Assembly: GCA_015711795.1 (NCBI GenBank)
Contig: JACVJC010000020.1
Location: 1-39,562, forward strand
DNA from: Candidatus Geothermocultor quzhuomuensis
Lineage (GTDB): Bacteria > Actinomycetota > Aquicultoria > Geothermocultorales > Geothermocultoraceae
Length of the DNA: 39,562 nt
Direction of reading: 5' to 3'
A program made the position numbers and the translations under genes. Every line of letters starts with the position of its first letter. Position 1 is the stretch's first letter. The notes under the pieces were generated by a model that was not told the DNA's origin, did not search any database, and worked only from the letters and a program-made list of their open reading frames with translations. Shown here one piece after another: positions 8,302 to 17,689 of the stretch.

Positions 8302-8814
8302 ATGTTGCAGCCAAAAATAATAATTGCTGGACCTTTTGATGCTGGAAGAATTGCAATAATTAAAAATTTGAGCCAGGTAAGCATCAAAGCTGGTGAGAAA
8401 CTTGATGTGGATTTAGGGTTAGGTAACCAAACGGTTCCCATTGATTATGGAAGAGTTGACTTAGAGGAAGATGTAACATTACACCTTTTCGGTGTGAGCG
8501 ATGTTGAAGGAGTTAAGGCTTTAGTGGAAGTTTTAACTGAAGAATTGTTAGGTTTTATCCTAGTGGTTGATGCTCGAGATGAGGAATCAATAAAAAAATG
8601 TCGAGAGCTTGCAAGTTATCTTTTATCAACTAATGCAGGAAACATTGTTTTAGCAGTTGATGGGGTGGAAAGTAGTGATGAGATAAATAAAGTTAAAAAC
8701 GAACTCCAAGTTGACAACAATATCCGTATTTTTTCTTGCAATACAAGTGACAAAGAAAGTTCTAAAGAAGTTTTAATTAATTTTTTTTACGGAGTTTTAA
8801 AGGGCTTATCTTAA
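8302..8814 (+). CDS. MglA-like small GTPase family protein, probably catalytically dead
   Basis: A 170-aa protein starting 9 bp after the DUF4388 gene. It has the overall course of the bacterial Ras-like GTPases often paired with PATAN proteins: P-loop position GPFDAGRI (10-17), a TVPIDYGRV switch segment, LHLFGVSDVEG in place of LFGTPGQ, then GFILVVDAR. The key residues are changed. The P-loop Lys is Arg16, the following Thr is Ile17, and the NKxD specificity motif is replaced by AVDGVE. So it probably does not bind or hydrolyse GTP normally and may act as a fixed-state partner. Family membership is likely; loss of activity is inference from motifs. Confidence 0.75.
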   Translation: MLQPKIIIAGPFDAGRIAIIKNLSQVSIKAGEKLDVDLGLGNQTVPIDYGRVDLEEDVTLHLFGVSDVEGVKALVEVLTEELLGFILVVDARDEESIKKCRELASYLLSTNAGNIVLAVDGVESSDEINKVKNELQVDNNIRIFSCNTSDKESSKEVLINFFYGVLKGLS

Positions 8815-8902
8815 AAAAGGAGAAAAAACGATTCAAAACAATAAGCCTAGTTTTTTAATTAATAGGAGGCTAAAACCTGACCTTTCTCAAGGTGAATTTA
8901 TC

Positions 8903-10336
8903 ATGTTTCGAGATTACATTCATGAACACAGTGGTATTTTTTTGGATGAAAGCAAACTTGATTCCTTGAGGATAAGTCTCCACACCCGAGCTAGTCGAAC
9001 TAACTGCTTTAGCTATAATGACTATTTTCAAATTTTAAAAGGGAGCGAAGAAGAGTTTCGAGAGCTTATCAGCCTAATTACTATTAATGAAACTTCATTC
9101 TTTCGTTATTTTGCCCAATTTGAAGTTTTCAGAAATAATATCTTGCCTGATATTATAAGAAGAAAGGAAAAAATAGGTAATAAATCTCTTCGAATTTGGA
9201 GTGCTGGCTGTTCAACAGGTGAGGAACCATATACAGTTGCTTTGATTATCTTAGATGGATTTCCTGAGATTCTCACTTGGAATATTGAAATTTTAGGAAC
9301 TGATGTGAGTAAAAAGGCATTATCCCAAGCTAAAGAGGGATTTTATCATAGCAGGTCTTTAAGGATTACTCCTCAAAGATATATCGATAAATACTTCGAA
9401 CCTTCAGGTGATGGTTTTCAAATTAAAGATGAAGTTAAGAGAATGGTCAATTTTAAATATCATAACTTGGTTAAAGAACCTTATCCCCTCTCAGTGCTGG
9501 GAAGTTGGGATGTTATTTTTTGTCGTAATGTCACCATCTATTTTAAACCAGAGTCAACTAAGCGAGTTGTTAGAAAATTTTATGAGAGTTTAAATGATGA
9601 TGGTTATTTATTAATTGGTCATTCCGAAACACTTTACCAAATTTCTTCTGATTTTGTTCCTATTGAAATTAATGGTCTTTTTGTTTATCAAAAACAAACT
9701 CAAAAAAGTTGGCTTACTCAATTAAATAATCAGTATATTTCTCACCTTCCTTCTTTAAGAAAAGCTCCCGTTAAGCTAATTGAAATTCCTGAGGAAGAAA
9801 AAATTGAAGCTGATGAGGAGATAGAAAATCTTTTAGGAAAAGCAGTTGAGTTATTAAATGATGGAAAAAATGAAGAAGCTAAAAAGCTTTTAAAAAAGAT
9901 ATTTAAGCAAGACGAGAAAATTTTTCGGGTTCATCTTTTACTTGCTCGTATCTATGCTGATGAAGGTAAATTTGATCAGTCAGTAAATTATTGTCACAAT
10001 GCTTTAAAAATTAATCCTATGCAAGCTGCTCCTCACTATTTGCTTGGGCTTATATATAAGAAACAAGGCAAAATAACCGATGCTATTGATGAGTTTCGGA
10101 AAACTATTTATCTCGATGAAAATTTTGCTCTTGCCCATATTCATTTAGCCCAAATTCTTCAATTAGAAAATAAACTTGATGAAGCTACTAGAGAGTTAAG
10201 AAACGCAATTAATGCAATGAATAGAGCACCGGAAGGGGAATGGCTCCAATTTTCGGGTGGTTACAATAGTGAATTTTTAATCCGGACCTGCCAGGAAATG
10301 CTGAAAAAAATAAAGCCCATTGAGAAATTGGGGTAA
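8903..10336 (+). CDS. cheR: CheR methyltransferase with C-terminal TPRs
   Basis: A 477-aa protein that methylates MCP glutamates with S-adenosylmethionine. Residues 1 to about 265 are the CheR fold, with SAM motif SAGCSTGEEPYTVAL, INETSFFR and FCRNVTIYF. Residues 305-460 hold about four TPR units, which usually mediate protein contacts. ATG 8903 has a fair ribosome-binding site (AAGGTGA, 8889-8895). The frame is nevertheless open back to 8813, and the codons just before ATG read DLSQGEFI, which looks like the start of CheR (LSxxEFxxFRDxIxxxSG). An ATT at 8831, 8 nt after AAAAAAGGAG, may be the true start, giving 501 aa. It is the only CheR in the window and pairs with the downstream CheB. Confidence 0.92.
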   Translation: MFRDYIHEHSGIFLDESKLDSLRISLHTRASRTNCFSYNDYFQILKGSEEEFRELISLITINETSFFRYFAQFEVFRNNILPDIIRRKEKIGNKSLRIWSAGCSTGEEPYTVALIILDGFPEILTWNIEILGTDVSKKALSQAKEGFYHSRSLRITPQRYIDKYFEPSGDGFQIKDEVKRMVNFKYHNLVKEPYPLSVLGSWDVIFCRNVTIYFKPESTKRVVRKFYESLNDDGYLLIGHSETLYQISSDFVPIEINGLFVYQKQTQKSWLTQLNNQYISHLPSLRKAPVKLIEIPEEEKIEADEEIENLLGKAVELLNDGKNEEAKKLLKKIFKQDEKIFRVHLLLARIYADEGKFDQSVNYCHNALKINPMQAAPHYLLGLIYKKQGKITDAIDEFRKTIYLDENFALAHIHLAQILQLENKLDEATRELRNAINAMNRAPEGEWLQFSGGYNSEFLIRTCQEMLKKIKPIEKLG

Positions 10337-10386
10337 CAATTAAACTAAAGAAGGTTGCAGAAAGTTCATGAAAGGATGAAAAAATT

Positions 10387-10755
10387 GTGTCAAAAAAAAT
10401 AATGGTAGTTGATGACAGCCCAACGGTAATTGAGATTGTTAAATCTATCTTAGTGGGGGAAGGCTATGAGGTTATTACGGCTTCCGATGGTTCTCAAGCT
10501 CTAAATTTAGCGAGGGAGAAGTCTCCTGATTTAATTATCCTAGATATCATGTTGCCTAAACTTGATGGTTATCGTGTTTGTCGATTACTTAAATTTGATC
10601 AAAAGTATAAACATATTCCCATATTGATGTTTACTGCAAAGACGGAAGAAAGAAGTGTTGAAACGGGTATGAAAACAGGAGCAGATGCTTATTTAACTAA
10701 GCCAATTGAAGCTGAAAAACTTATCGAGGCAGTTAATAATTTTCTAAAAAAGTAG
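10387..10755 (+). CDS. CheY-like single-domain response regulator
   Basis: A 122-aa stand-alone receiver domain. Acidic pocket DD is at the N-terminus (MVVDDSPT), the phosphoacceptor Asp is in LILDIMLPKLDG, the conserved Thr is in LMFTAK and the Lys is in LTKPIE. GTG 10387 follows GGATG at a suitable distance. It lies between cheR and the PilB-like gene and is presumably phosphorylated by the CheA at 15320. Its target is unknown; with no flagellar switch genes nearby, a pilus or regulatory target is more likely (inference). Confidence 0.92.
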   Translation: MSKKIMVVDDSPTVIEIVKSILVGEGYEVITASDGSQALNLAREKSPDLIILDIMLPKLDGYRVCRLLKFDQKYKHIPILMFTAKTEERSVETGMKTGADAYLTKPIEAEKLIEAVNNFLKK

Positions 10756-10761
10756 GTAGTT

Positions 10762-12657
10762 ATGGTAGGAAGAGCTATGGCTCAGGATGAACCTGAAGGG
10801 TTAATAGAGAGACTTTGCTTTGCTTTAGTTGGCAGAGGTCTTTTATCAGAAAAACAATTAAGTGAAGCAAAAGAAAGGCAAATAAAGACAGGGGAATCTA
10901 TAGGAGATATTTTAGTTGATTTGAATTTAGTCTCCCCTGAAGATATAAGTCTTTGTCTTGAGGAAGAGCTTGAGATTCCCTGGGTTGATCTTTCCAGTTA
11001 CATTCCTGAGAAGGAAGCTTTAAATTTAGTACCGGAACAGTTTGTCCGGAAGTATCTAATCTTACCTTTATTTATTATTGAAGGAGTTTTAACTGTTGCC
11101 CTTTCAAATCCCTTGGATATTTTTGTCCTTGAATCAATTAAAAAAGAAATTGGATGCAAACTGGAGCCTGTCCTTAGTTCTGAAGAAAGCATCATCCAAG
11201 CAATTGCTCAGTATTATGGTGAGAGACCTGGAGCGGAGGAAAAGGAAGTTAAAGAGCCCCCTTTAAAAGAAGAGAAAGTTAAGAAAGAGGAGAAGAAAGA
11301 AAAAAGAGAAGAAAGGGAAATTAAAGAGTTAGTTGCGACTGAGAAAGTCGAAGAAGTTGAAGAAAAGTCAGTTATTATGTCAGGAGAAGAATTTAAGGGA
11401 GAAATTGTAAAAGCCTTGAGCGAAGACGAAACTTTTAAAATAATAGAGGTTAAGGAAGAAGAAATTCCACTCCATATTGACCTTGAGAGGCTAGCTGTTC
11501 CTGACCCTGTTAGCCTCAATAATTTATTTTTAGAAATAATTAAAAAAGCTAAAATTGTTGGTTCAAGAAGTATTCATATTGAACCGGGAAAAACCAGTTT
11601 TGACTTAATCTTTCGGATTGATAATTCTTTGACTAAAGTTGGTTCAGCTCCTTTAAGTCTAGCTAGCCCCTTAGTTTCTAAGATTAAGTCTTTGGCTAAT
11701 TTCCCTGATGAAAAATTTAATCGGATCAGAGAAGGAGAAATAGAGTTAAAAGAAGCTGGTTTTGAGGTTAATCTCAAAGTTTCAATCTTACCGACTTATT
11801 TTGGCGAGAGAGTTGTTTTGACTTTTCTCACTCAAAAGGCATTTCACCTTTCTTTTGAGGAACTTGGGTTGTCTCATTTTGATTTAAATCTTTTGAAAAA
11901 AGTTTTCAGAGAAAGAAACGGTTTGATAATTCTTAGTGCTCCCCATAATAGTGGTAAAACCACTACTTTCCAAGCTACCTTAACAAGTTTTGAGTTAAGA
12001 GAAAGGAATAAGCTTGCTTTGGTTGATACTTTTCAAAGGGAGATTTCTCAAATAAATCAAGTGATTACTTCAGAGTTAAAAGATTTAAGCACATCAGAAC
12101 TTATTTCATCCTTTGTGACCCAAGACCTTAACTTAATCGGTATTGACGAAATAAAAGAAGTTGAAACAATTAAATCAATCATCAAATTAGCCCTGAGAGA
12201 TACTTTAGTTGTTGGAACTTTTGTTGCTAGTAATGTTTTCGACACTCTCAATCGATTTTTTGAACTAGGTCTTGAGCGTTTTTCCCTTTCTTGGTCTTTG
12301 AAAGCAATTTTAAATCAACGGTTAGTTAAGAAAAATTGTCCTAACTGTCGGGAGAAAGTAAAGGTAGAACAGCTTGATCCTTCTCTTTCTCATTTGTTTC
12401 CTGAGAAAGAATTGGTTTTCTATCAAGGCAAGGGTTGCAAAAGTTGCAATAAAACTGGTTATTCAGGTTTAACTGGGATTTTTGAGTTACTAGTGGTAAA
12501 TAAAGAGATTGGTCATCTCATTTCAAGCTTTTCTCCACTTGAGAAGATTTGTGAGGTAGCTAAAGAAGAAGGGATGAAAAGTTTGCTGGAAAACGGAGTT
12601 GATAAAGCTTTAGAGGGAGTTACTACTCTTGAAGAAGTTTTAAGAGTTACTCAATGA
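10762..12657 (+). CDS. PilB/GspE-like ATPase with MshEN domain and altered catalytic boxes
   Basis: A 631-aa protein with type IV pilus/type II secretion ATPase architecture. Residues 17-40 and 46-69 are two 24-residue MshEN repeats with the classical 5-residue spacer, though motif I has Cys for Gly and motif II has Ser for Arg and Glu for the final Gln. A Lys/Glu-rich linker spans about 155-230. The ATPase core has Walker A APHNSGKTTT (Lys399) and a Walker-B-like IDEIKEVET with Glu463 kept. The Asp box reads VDTFQRE rather than EDPVEY, and the His box reads VVGTFVASN with both His lost. A CPNC...CKSC zinc motif is present near residue 525-565. It is probably a regulatory or weak ATPase. ATG 10777, after TAGGAAGAG, is an alternative start. 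Confidence 0.82.
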   Translation: MVGRAMAQDEPEGLIERLCFALVGRGLLSEKQLSEAKERQIKTGESIGDILVDLNLVSPEDISLCLEEELEIPWVDLSSYIPEKEALNLVPEQFVRKYLILPLFIIEGVLTVALSNPLDIFVLESIKKEIGCKLEPVLSSEESIIQAIAQYYGERPGAEEKEVKEPPLKEEKVKKEEKKEKREEREIKELVATEKVEEVEEKSVIMSGEEFKGEIVKALSEDETFKIIEVKEEEIPLHIDLERLAVPDPVSLNNLFLEIIKKAKIVGSRSIHIEPGKTSFDLIFRIDNSLTKVGSAPLSLASPLVSKIKSLANFPDEKFNRIREGEIELKEAGFEVNLKVSILPTYFGERVVLTFLTQKAFHLSFEELGLSHFDLNLLKKVFRERNGLIILSAPHNSGKTTTFQATLTSFELRERNKLALVDTFQREISQINQVITSELKDLSTSELISSFVTQDLNLIGIDEIKEVETIKSIIKLALRDTLVVGTFVASNVFDTLNRFFELGLERFSLSWSLKAILNQRLVKKNCPNCREKVKVEQLDPSLSHLFPEKELVFYQGKGCKSCNKTGYSGLTGIFELLVVNKEIGHLISSFSPLEKICEVAKEEGMKSLLENGVDKALEGVTTLEEVLRVTQ

Positions 12658-12693
12658 TTTTAAAGAATAACGACTTAATTAGGAGAAAAGAAT

Positions 12694-13161
12694 TTGAATA
12701 AAACTGAATCTACTGAGGAATTAAAAGTTCTCGCATTTAAGTTAGGGGATAGGCAATTTGGCATTGACATTGCAAATATTCGCGAAGTCATTAGAATGGT
12801 TGAAATTACACCAGTTCCTGAAGCTCCTAATTTTATTCAAGGGGTTATTAATTTAAGAGGATTAGTAGTTCCAATTCTCGATTTAAGAACCATTTTAGGA
12901 TTGGATTTTCAACCTTATACGCTTCAAACTCCGATTATAATTTCAGAGATTGGTGGTACAGTTGTTGGTTTGGTTATCGATGCGTTAATTGATGTTTTAA
13001 CAATTTCAAAAGATGATATTGAGCTGCCCAGCCAAATAAATGTTTTTATGAACCTTCTCAAAGGTGTTTGCAAACTGGAGGAAAACCTCCTTTTGCTTTT
13101 GGAGCTTGAGAAAATCTTACCAATTGAAAAAAGAGCCCTAGTTCAGCAATTAGAGTTTTAG
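12694..13161 (+). CDS. cheW: CheW adaptor
   Basis: A 155-aa single CheW domain linking MCP to CheA. Typical features are VLAFKLGDRQFGIDI, IREVIRM, PVPEAPNFIQGVINLRG and VPILDLR. TTG 12694 is supported by AGGAGAAAAG (12681-12690). It sits between the PilB-like gene and a second, larger CheW-type gene. Confidence 0.93.
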   Translation: MNKTESTEELKVLAFKLGDRQFGIDIANIREVIRMVEITPVPEAPNFIQGVINLRGLVVPILDLRTILGLDFQPYTLQTPIIISEIGGTVVGLVIDALIDVLTISKDDIELPSQINVFMNLLKGVCKLEENLLLLLELEKILPIEKRALVQQLEF

Positions 13162-13172
13162 TAGGGGGAAAG

Positions 13173-14018
13173 ATGGATTTAGTTTGTCCTAAGTGTAAGA
13201 AGAAATCAGCTTATTATCGTGTTTCAACTAAAGAATGGCGTTGCCGAAAGTGTGGAGCTGTTTGGGAAGATAAGTCAGTTAAGAAAGAAAAACCTCTACC
13301 AAAAAAGAAAGTTTTAAAGAAGGAAAAGCTCAAAAAGAAAGTGAAGGTTTTAAAAGAAGGAAAAGAGGAAAAAGTTGTTAGAACAGAGGCGGAAGAGAAA
13401 ATGGTCGAAGAATTGAAGGGTGAACCACTTGTTCTTAAAGAAGAGGAAAAAACAATAAAACCAGAAGTTTTTCTTTCAATGGATTTGCAAGAAGAAGAAA
13501 AAATGAAAATTTTACATCAAAGAGCAATTCGGTTAAGCCAAATAGAAGAAGAGGAGAAAGAAGAAAAAGTTAATGTGGTCATCTTAATTTTAAATGATGA
13601 GTGGTACGGGATACCGGTAGAAAATGTTAGAGAAATCCTTAAAAGAGGAGAGATTACAAGGGTTCCTTGCGCCCCCCCTGAAGTTATAGGGATTATAAAT
13701 TTAAGAGGAGAAATTATCTCTATAATTGATTTAAAGAAGGTTTTAGGTTTAGAATTGACCTCTTCTGCTTTAGGTTCTCAAATTATAATAGTTCAAGTTT
13801 CTGATTTGAAATTTGGTTTGCTCGTTGATTTTGTCTCTGATTTGGTTGGAGTAAACATTAAGTCTTTAGAATCACCTCTCCCAACTATTGAAAAAGCTAA
13901 GGCAGAATATATTTATGGTGAGATTATCATTGATAAAAGGTTGGTTGGCATTTTAAATGTGGAAAAGATTTCGGTGGCAAGTGAGATATTTAGGGAAGCA
14001 AAAGCAAGTCAATATTAG
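13173..14018 (+). CDS. Zinc-ribbon-CheW fusion protein
   Basis: A 281-aa protein. The N-terminus carries a zinc ribbon (CPKC at 5-8 and CRKC about 18 residues on, WRCRKCGAVW). A long Lys/Glu-rich linker of about 90 residues follows, and then a complete CheW domain (VVILILNDEWYGIPVENV, IINLRGEIISIIDLK). ATG 13173 follows GTAGGGGGAAAG. Together with the plain CheW before it, the operon has two adaptors for one CheA. The zinc ribbon could make this adaptor bind another protein or nucleic acid; there is no direct evidence which. Confidence 0.9.
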   Translation: MDLVCPKCKKKSAYYRVSTKEWRCRKCGAVWEDKSVKKEKPLPKKKVLKKEKLKKKVKVLKEGKEEKVVRTEAEEKMVEELKGEPLVLKEEEKTIKPEVFLSMDLQEEEKMKILHQRAIRLSQIEEEEKEEKVNVVILILNDEWYGIPVENVREILKRGEITRVPCAPPEVIGIINLRGEIISIIDLKKVLGLELTSSALGSQIIIVQVSDLKFGLLVDFVSDLVGVNIKSLESPLPTIEKAKAEYIYGEIIIDKRLVGILNVEKISVASEIFREAKASQY

Positions 14019-14064
14019 CTTAGCAGTATTTTAATTTTTATTTTAATGAGAGGGAGTGGTTAAT

Positions 14065-15360
14065 GTGTTTGAAAAAGGGAAAGGTTTAATCTTATCCCGC
14101 TTATTAGTTAAATTTTATTTTGTCACCGCTTTAGGGATGATTCCACTGCTGGCGATTCAGTTTTATTTAACCTTTATTTTATTTAAACCTTATTTATTAA
14201 AAAATCTCAATTTATCTCTGATAATTGCTCAAGCTATGATAATTGATGGAGCCCTCGGAGTTTTTTTAACTGCTCTCTTCTTTATCGTTGGAAATAACTT
14301 GTTAAAACCTTTGAATCAACTTATCTCAGTTGTTGAAGCTAGTCGGGAAGGTGATTTAAGCCAAAGAGTTAATGTCAATAGCGATGATGAGATTGGTATT
14401 CTTTCTCGTGCTTTTAATGATTTGCTTGATAAGTTAAGTGTTTTGGTTAAGCAAATTCAAGAATCAGGGTCTCGTTTAGCAACTGCTTCCTCTCAAATTT
14501 TGGCTTCTTCTGAATCCCAAGCTTCAGGTGCTTCTGAACAGGCAGCTTCAATTGCTGAGACAACAGCCACTATTGAGCAATTAGCTCAAACAACAAAGCA
14601 GATAGCTGAATATGCTCAATCGGTAGAGGCAGGAGCTGAAGAAACTCTAAGTTCAGCAGAGACAGGCCGTAAGGCAGTTGAAGACACTATTTCTTCAATG
14701 TTAGAGATAAAGAAAAAGACTCAAGCTTCAGCCAATAGAATACTTGTTTTGGGAGAAAAATCTCAGCAAATCGGTTCAGTTCTTGCCATTATCAATGACA
14801 TAGCAGATCAAACAAAAATTCTTGCCCTTAATGCAGCCATTGAGGCAGCTCGAGCCGGAGAAGCTGGAAAAGGCTTTTCAGTAGTGGCTGTGGAAATTAG
14901 AAAGCTTGCAGAATCAGTTGTTGAGTCAACTCAAGAGATAAAGAAGATTATGACTGAAATTCAATCTTCAACTAATGCTTTTGTTATGGCAACTGAAGAA
15001 GAAATTAAAAAGGTCGAAGAGGGTGTTGTTTTGGCTCAAAGAGCAGGAGACGCCTTGAATAAAATTCTTGAGATGATTGAGCAGATGACCGAAGCTGCTC
15101 GGCAAATTTCGATAGCTACCCAACAAGAAAGAAGTGCTTCAGAGCAAGTAGCTATGGCGATGAAAGAAGTAGCAATGGTGGCGGAGCAGTCAGCTAATGG
15201 GAGCAAAGAAATTGCCAGTTCGGTTGAGGAACTAACTAAAATTGCTTCGGAGATGAAAGAAGGAATTAGTGCCATTAAGGTGAGTGATTGGTGGAGAGAA
15301 AAAAAGGAGGAAGCAGCTGATGGCGGAGGTCAATCGAAAGGTTTTTCTCGCAAAGTTTAA
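14065..15360 (+). CDS. Methyl-accepting chemotaxis protein without periplasmic sensor
   Basis: A 431-aa receptor. GTG 14065 is preferred over GTG 14056 because AGGGAG (14051-14056) is spaced 8 nt from it. Two membrane segments (about residues 10-35 and 45-75) are separated by only a dozen residues (KPYLLKNLN), so there is no extracytoplasmic sensor domain. A HAMP domain follows ([20 protein letters not shown]), then a coiled-coil signalling domain with the conserved tip [20 protein letters not shown]. No C-terminal CheR-docking pentapeptide is seen, consistent with a TPR-type CheR. Input probably comes from the membrane, a partner protein or HAMP-proximal changes (inference). The last 41 bp overlap cheA. 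Confidence 0.92.
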   Translation: MFEKGKGLILSRLLVKFYFVTALGMIPLLAIQFYLTFILFKPYLLKNLNLSLIIAQAMIIDGALGVFLTALFFIVGNNLLKPLNQLISVVEASREGDLSQRVNVNSDDEIGILSRAFNDLLDKLSVLVKQIQESGSRLATASSQILASSESQASGASEQAASIAETTATIEQLAQTTKQIAEYAQSVEAGAEETLSSAETGRKAVEDTISSMLEIKKKTQASANRILVLGEKSQQIGSVLAIINDIADQTKILALNAAIEAARAGEAGKGFSVVAVEIRKLAESVVESTQEIKKIMTEIQSSTNAFVMATEEEIKKVEEGVVLAQRAGDALNKILEMIEQMTEAARQISIATQQERSASEQVAMAMKEVAMVAEQSANGSKEIASSVEELTKIASEMKEGISAIKVSDWWREKKEEAADGGGQSKGFSRKV

Positions 15361-17551
15361 AGAAGAAGCCACTGAACGTCTTCAAAAAATTAATGAGGGA
15401 ATAATCAATCTAGAACAAGACCCAAACAATCAAGCTCTTCTCAATGAACTTTTGCGAGAATCTCATACTTTAAAAGGTTCTGCTAGAATGGTTGGATTAA
15501 TTGAAATAGGGGAAGTAGCTCATCGGGTTGAAGACATTTTGGTTCAAGTAAAGAAAGGAAATTTAAAAATTGGTGGTGAAAACTCTGAATTATTATTTGA
15601 GGCACTTGATATCATTAGTAATTTAACTGAAGCTGCAATAAAAGGAAAAGAGGCAAGTTTTAATATTGATTCTTTTTGTTCCAAAATTGACCGACTTGTG
15701 AAAGATTCAGGAGAAAAGATTAAGAAAGAAAAATTGGAAGAAAAAGAAGAACAACTTTTAAAGCTTGAAAAAAGGGAAGAAGAGGAAGTTTTACAGGCTA
15801 AGCTAGTTTCTCAAAAAATAGAAACTATTAGGGTGAGGACTTCTCAAGTAGATAAGATTTTAAATTTAGTTGGAGAAATGGTTATTAATCAAATCAAAGC
15901 TGAACAGAGGATTTTTAGCGTTCGAGCTTTAGCTAGTTTAATGGGTGAAATTAATTCACTTTGGAAAGAAATAAAAAGCTCCCTTGATGAGGATGAAGGT
16001 GAGGGTTTATTAAGTGAAGAAAAGGTAAATCAACTGGAGGAGCATATTGACGAGATGAGAAGAAGAGCCATTAACTTTTATAAAGAGTATACTGAAGATA
16101 CCTCTCGAGTTAGCACTATAGTTAATGAGCTTCAAGAAAGTACGATGAATATTAGAATGCTCCCAATATCAACTATTTTTAATACTTTTCCAAGAGCTGT
16201 TCGAGAAATGGCTAAAGAGTACGGAAAGGAAATTAATCTTGAAATTAGAGGAGCCGAGACAGAATTAGACAAAAAGGTTATTGAGGAAATAAATGACCCT
16301 TTAATTCATATCATCAGAAATGCAGTTTGTCATGGAATTGAATCAGTTGAAGAGAGAGAAGCTAAAGGTAAACCACGGAAAGGAAAAATAGAAATCACTG
16401 CTTCACAAGAAGGTGACCATATCCTTATTTCAATTCGAGATGATGGAAGAGGAATTAACCCCAGTCTTGTTAAGGAAACTGCTATTAAGAAAGGCTTTTT
16501 GTCTCCCGTGGAAGCAGAAGCAATGAGTGAGTTAGAGGCTCAGTATCTTATCTTTGAACCAGGTTTTACCACTAGCCAAATCATTACTGATGTTTCCGGA
16601 CGAGGAATTGGTTTGGATGTTGTCAAATTAAATATTGAAGAGAAGCTTAAAGGCTCTATTCAAATTCAGTCAGAGGTGGATAAAGGAACAACTTTCTTGC
16701 TTACCCTTCCTTTAACTTTAGCAATAATTCGCGCTTTGATGGTTAAAAGTTGCGATCAAACCTTTGCTATACCAACTACCTCGATTGAAGAAACAATGGT
16801 CATTTCACCTTCAGAGATTCATCGAGTTGAAGGTAGAGAAGCAATTCAAATTAGAGGGAAAAGTGTCCCTATTGTTCAATTAGCTGAGGTTCTTAAGTTA
16901 GAAAAGGTTAGTGATGAGTTAAATCTCAAAAAATTACCTTTAGTTATTATGGTCTCTGGTGGCCAACGCTTTGGGTTTATTGTCGATGAGTTGCTTGGCG
17001 AACAGCAAATTGTCATTAAAAGCTTAGGTTCTCATTTAAGGAAAGTTGAGAATGTTGCTGGAGCAACCATTTTAGGTGCGGGTGAAGTTGTTATTATTCT
17101 TCATCCCTCAGATTTAGCCAATTCAGCAAAGGTTATAACTGGTTTAAAACCCCTTAAAGAAAAGACAAAGGTTTTAAAAGAAAAGGTAAAAAGAATTTTA
17201 ATAGTTGAGGATTCTCTAACCACTCGTGAACTAGAGCGAAGCATTTTTGAGGCTTCGGGTTATCAAGTGGAAACAGCTCGGGATGGAATTGAGGCTTTAG
17301 AAAAAATTCAAAAAAACCAGTTTGATTTAGTAGTAGCTGATATTCAAATGCCAAGGATGGATGGCTTTGAGTTAACGAGAAAACTTAAGATGGATGAGAG
17401 ATATAAAGAATTGCCAGTTGTTATAGTAACCTCACTTGAGAAAGAAGAGGAAAAGAAAAAAGGGATTGAAGTTGGAGCAAATGCTTACATTTTAAAAAGT
17501 GCTTTTGACCAAGTTTCTCTTTTGGAAGTCGTTGAGAGACTAATCGGGTAA
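15320..17551 (+). CDS. cheA: CheA histidine kinase with C-terminal receiver (hybrid)
   Basis: A 743-aa kinase. ATG 15320 is chosen over an earlier in-frame ATG at 15284 because AAAAAGGAGG (15301-15310) sits 9 nt before it. Domains: Hpt with His49 ([11 protein letters not shown]); an acidic/basic linker with no obvious P2; dimerisation helices; an ATPase domain with N-box [11 protein letters not shown] (Asn334), DDGRGIN and GRGIGLDVV; a CheW-like P5; and a receiver with Asp674 ([11 protein letters not shown]). The CheA-REC fusion resembles FrzE-type systems rather than flagellar chemotaxis. One oddity is that the Asp normally found in the N-box NAxDHG is Cys337. Confidence 0.95.
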   Translation: MAEVNRKVFLAKFKEEATERLQKINEGIINLEQDPNNQALLNELLRESHTLKGSARMVGLIEIGEVAHRVEDILVQVKKGNLKIGGENSELLFEALDIISNLTEAAIKGKEASFNIDSFCSKIDRLVKDSGEKIKKEKLEEKEEQLLKLEKREEEEVLQAKLVSQKIETIRVRTSQVDKILNLVGEMVINQIKAEQRIFSVRALASLMGEINSLWKEIKSSLDEDEGEGLLSEEKVNQLEEHIDEMRRRAINFYKEYTEDTSRVSTIVNELQESTMNIRMLPISTIFNTFPRAVREMAKEYGKEINLEIRGAETELDKKVIEEINDPLIHIIRNAVCHGIESVEEREAKGKPRKGKIEITASQEGDHILISIRDDGRGINPSLVKETAIKKGFLSPVEAEAMSELEAQYLIFEPGFTTSQIITDVSGRGIGLDVVKLNIEEKLKGSIQIQSEVDKGTTFLLTLPLTLAIIRALMVKSCDQTFAIPTTSIEETMVISPSEIHRVEGREAIQIRGKSVPIVQLAEVLKLEKVSDELNLKKLPLVIMVSGGQRFGFIVDELLGEQQIVIKSLGSHLRKVENVAGATILGAGEVVIILHPSDLANSAKVITGLKPLKEKTKVLKEKVKRILIVEDSLTTRELERSIFEASGYQVETARDGIEALEKIQKNQFDLVVADIQMPRMDGFELTRKLKMDERYKELPVVIVTSLEKEEEKKKGIEVGANAYILKSAFDQVSLLEVVERLIG

Positions 17552-17689
17552 TTTTTAAAATGCCTGGAAAGTGATAAAGCTTCTCCAGATTGAAGCAAAA
17601 GAACTAAAAGGAAAAAATAGGACGAGGCAGAGGCAAATGGTCTTAGCTCGGAACGAGAATCTGAAATGCTTATTTTTAGGTGAGGGAAG

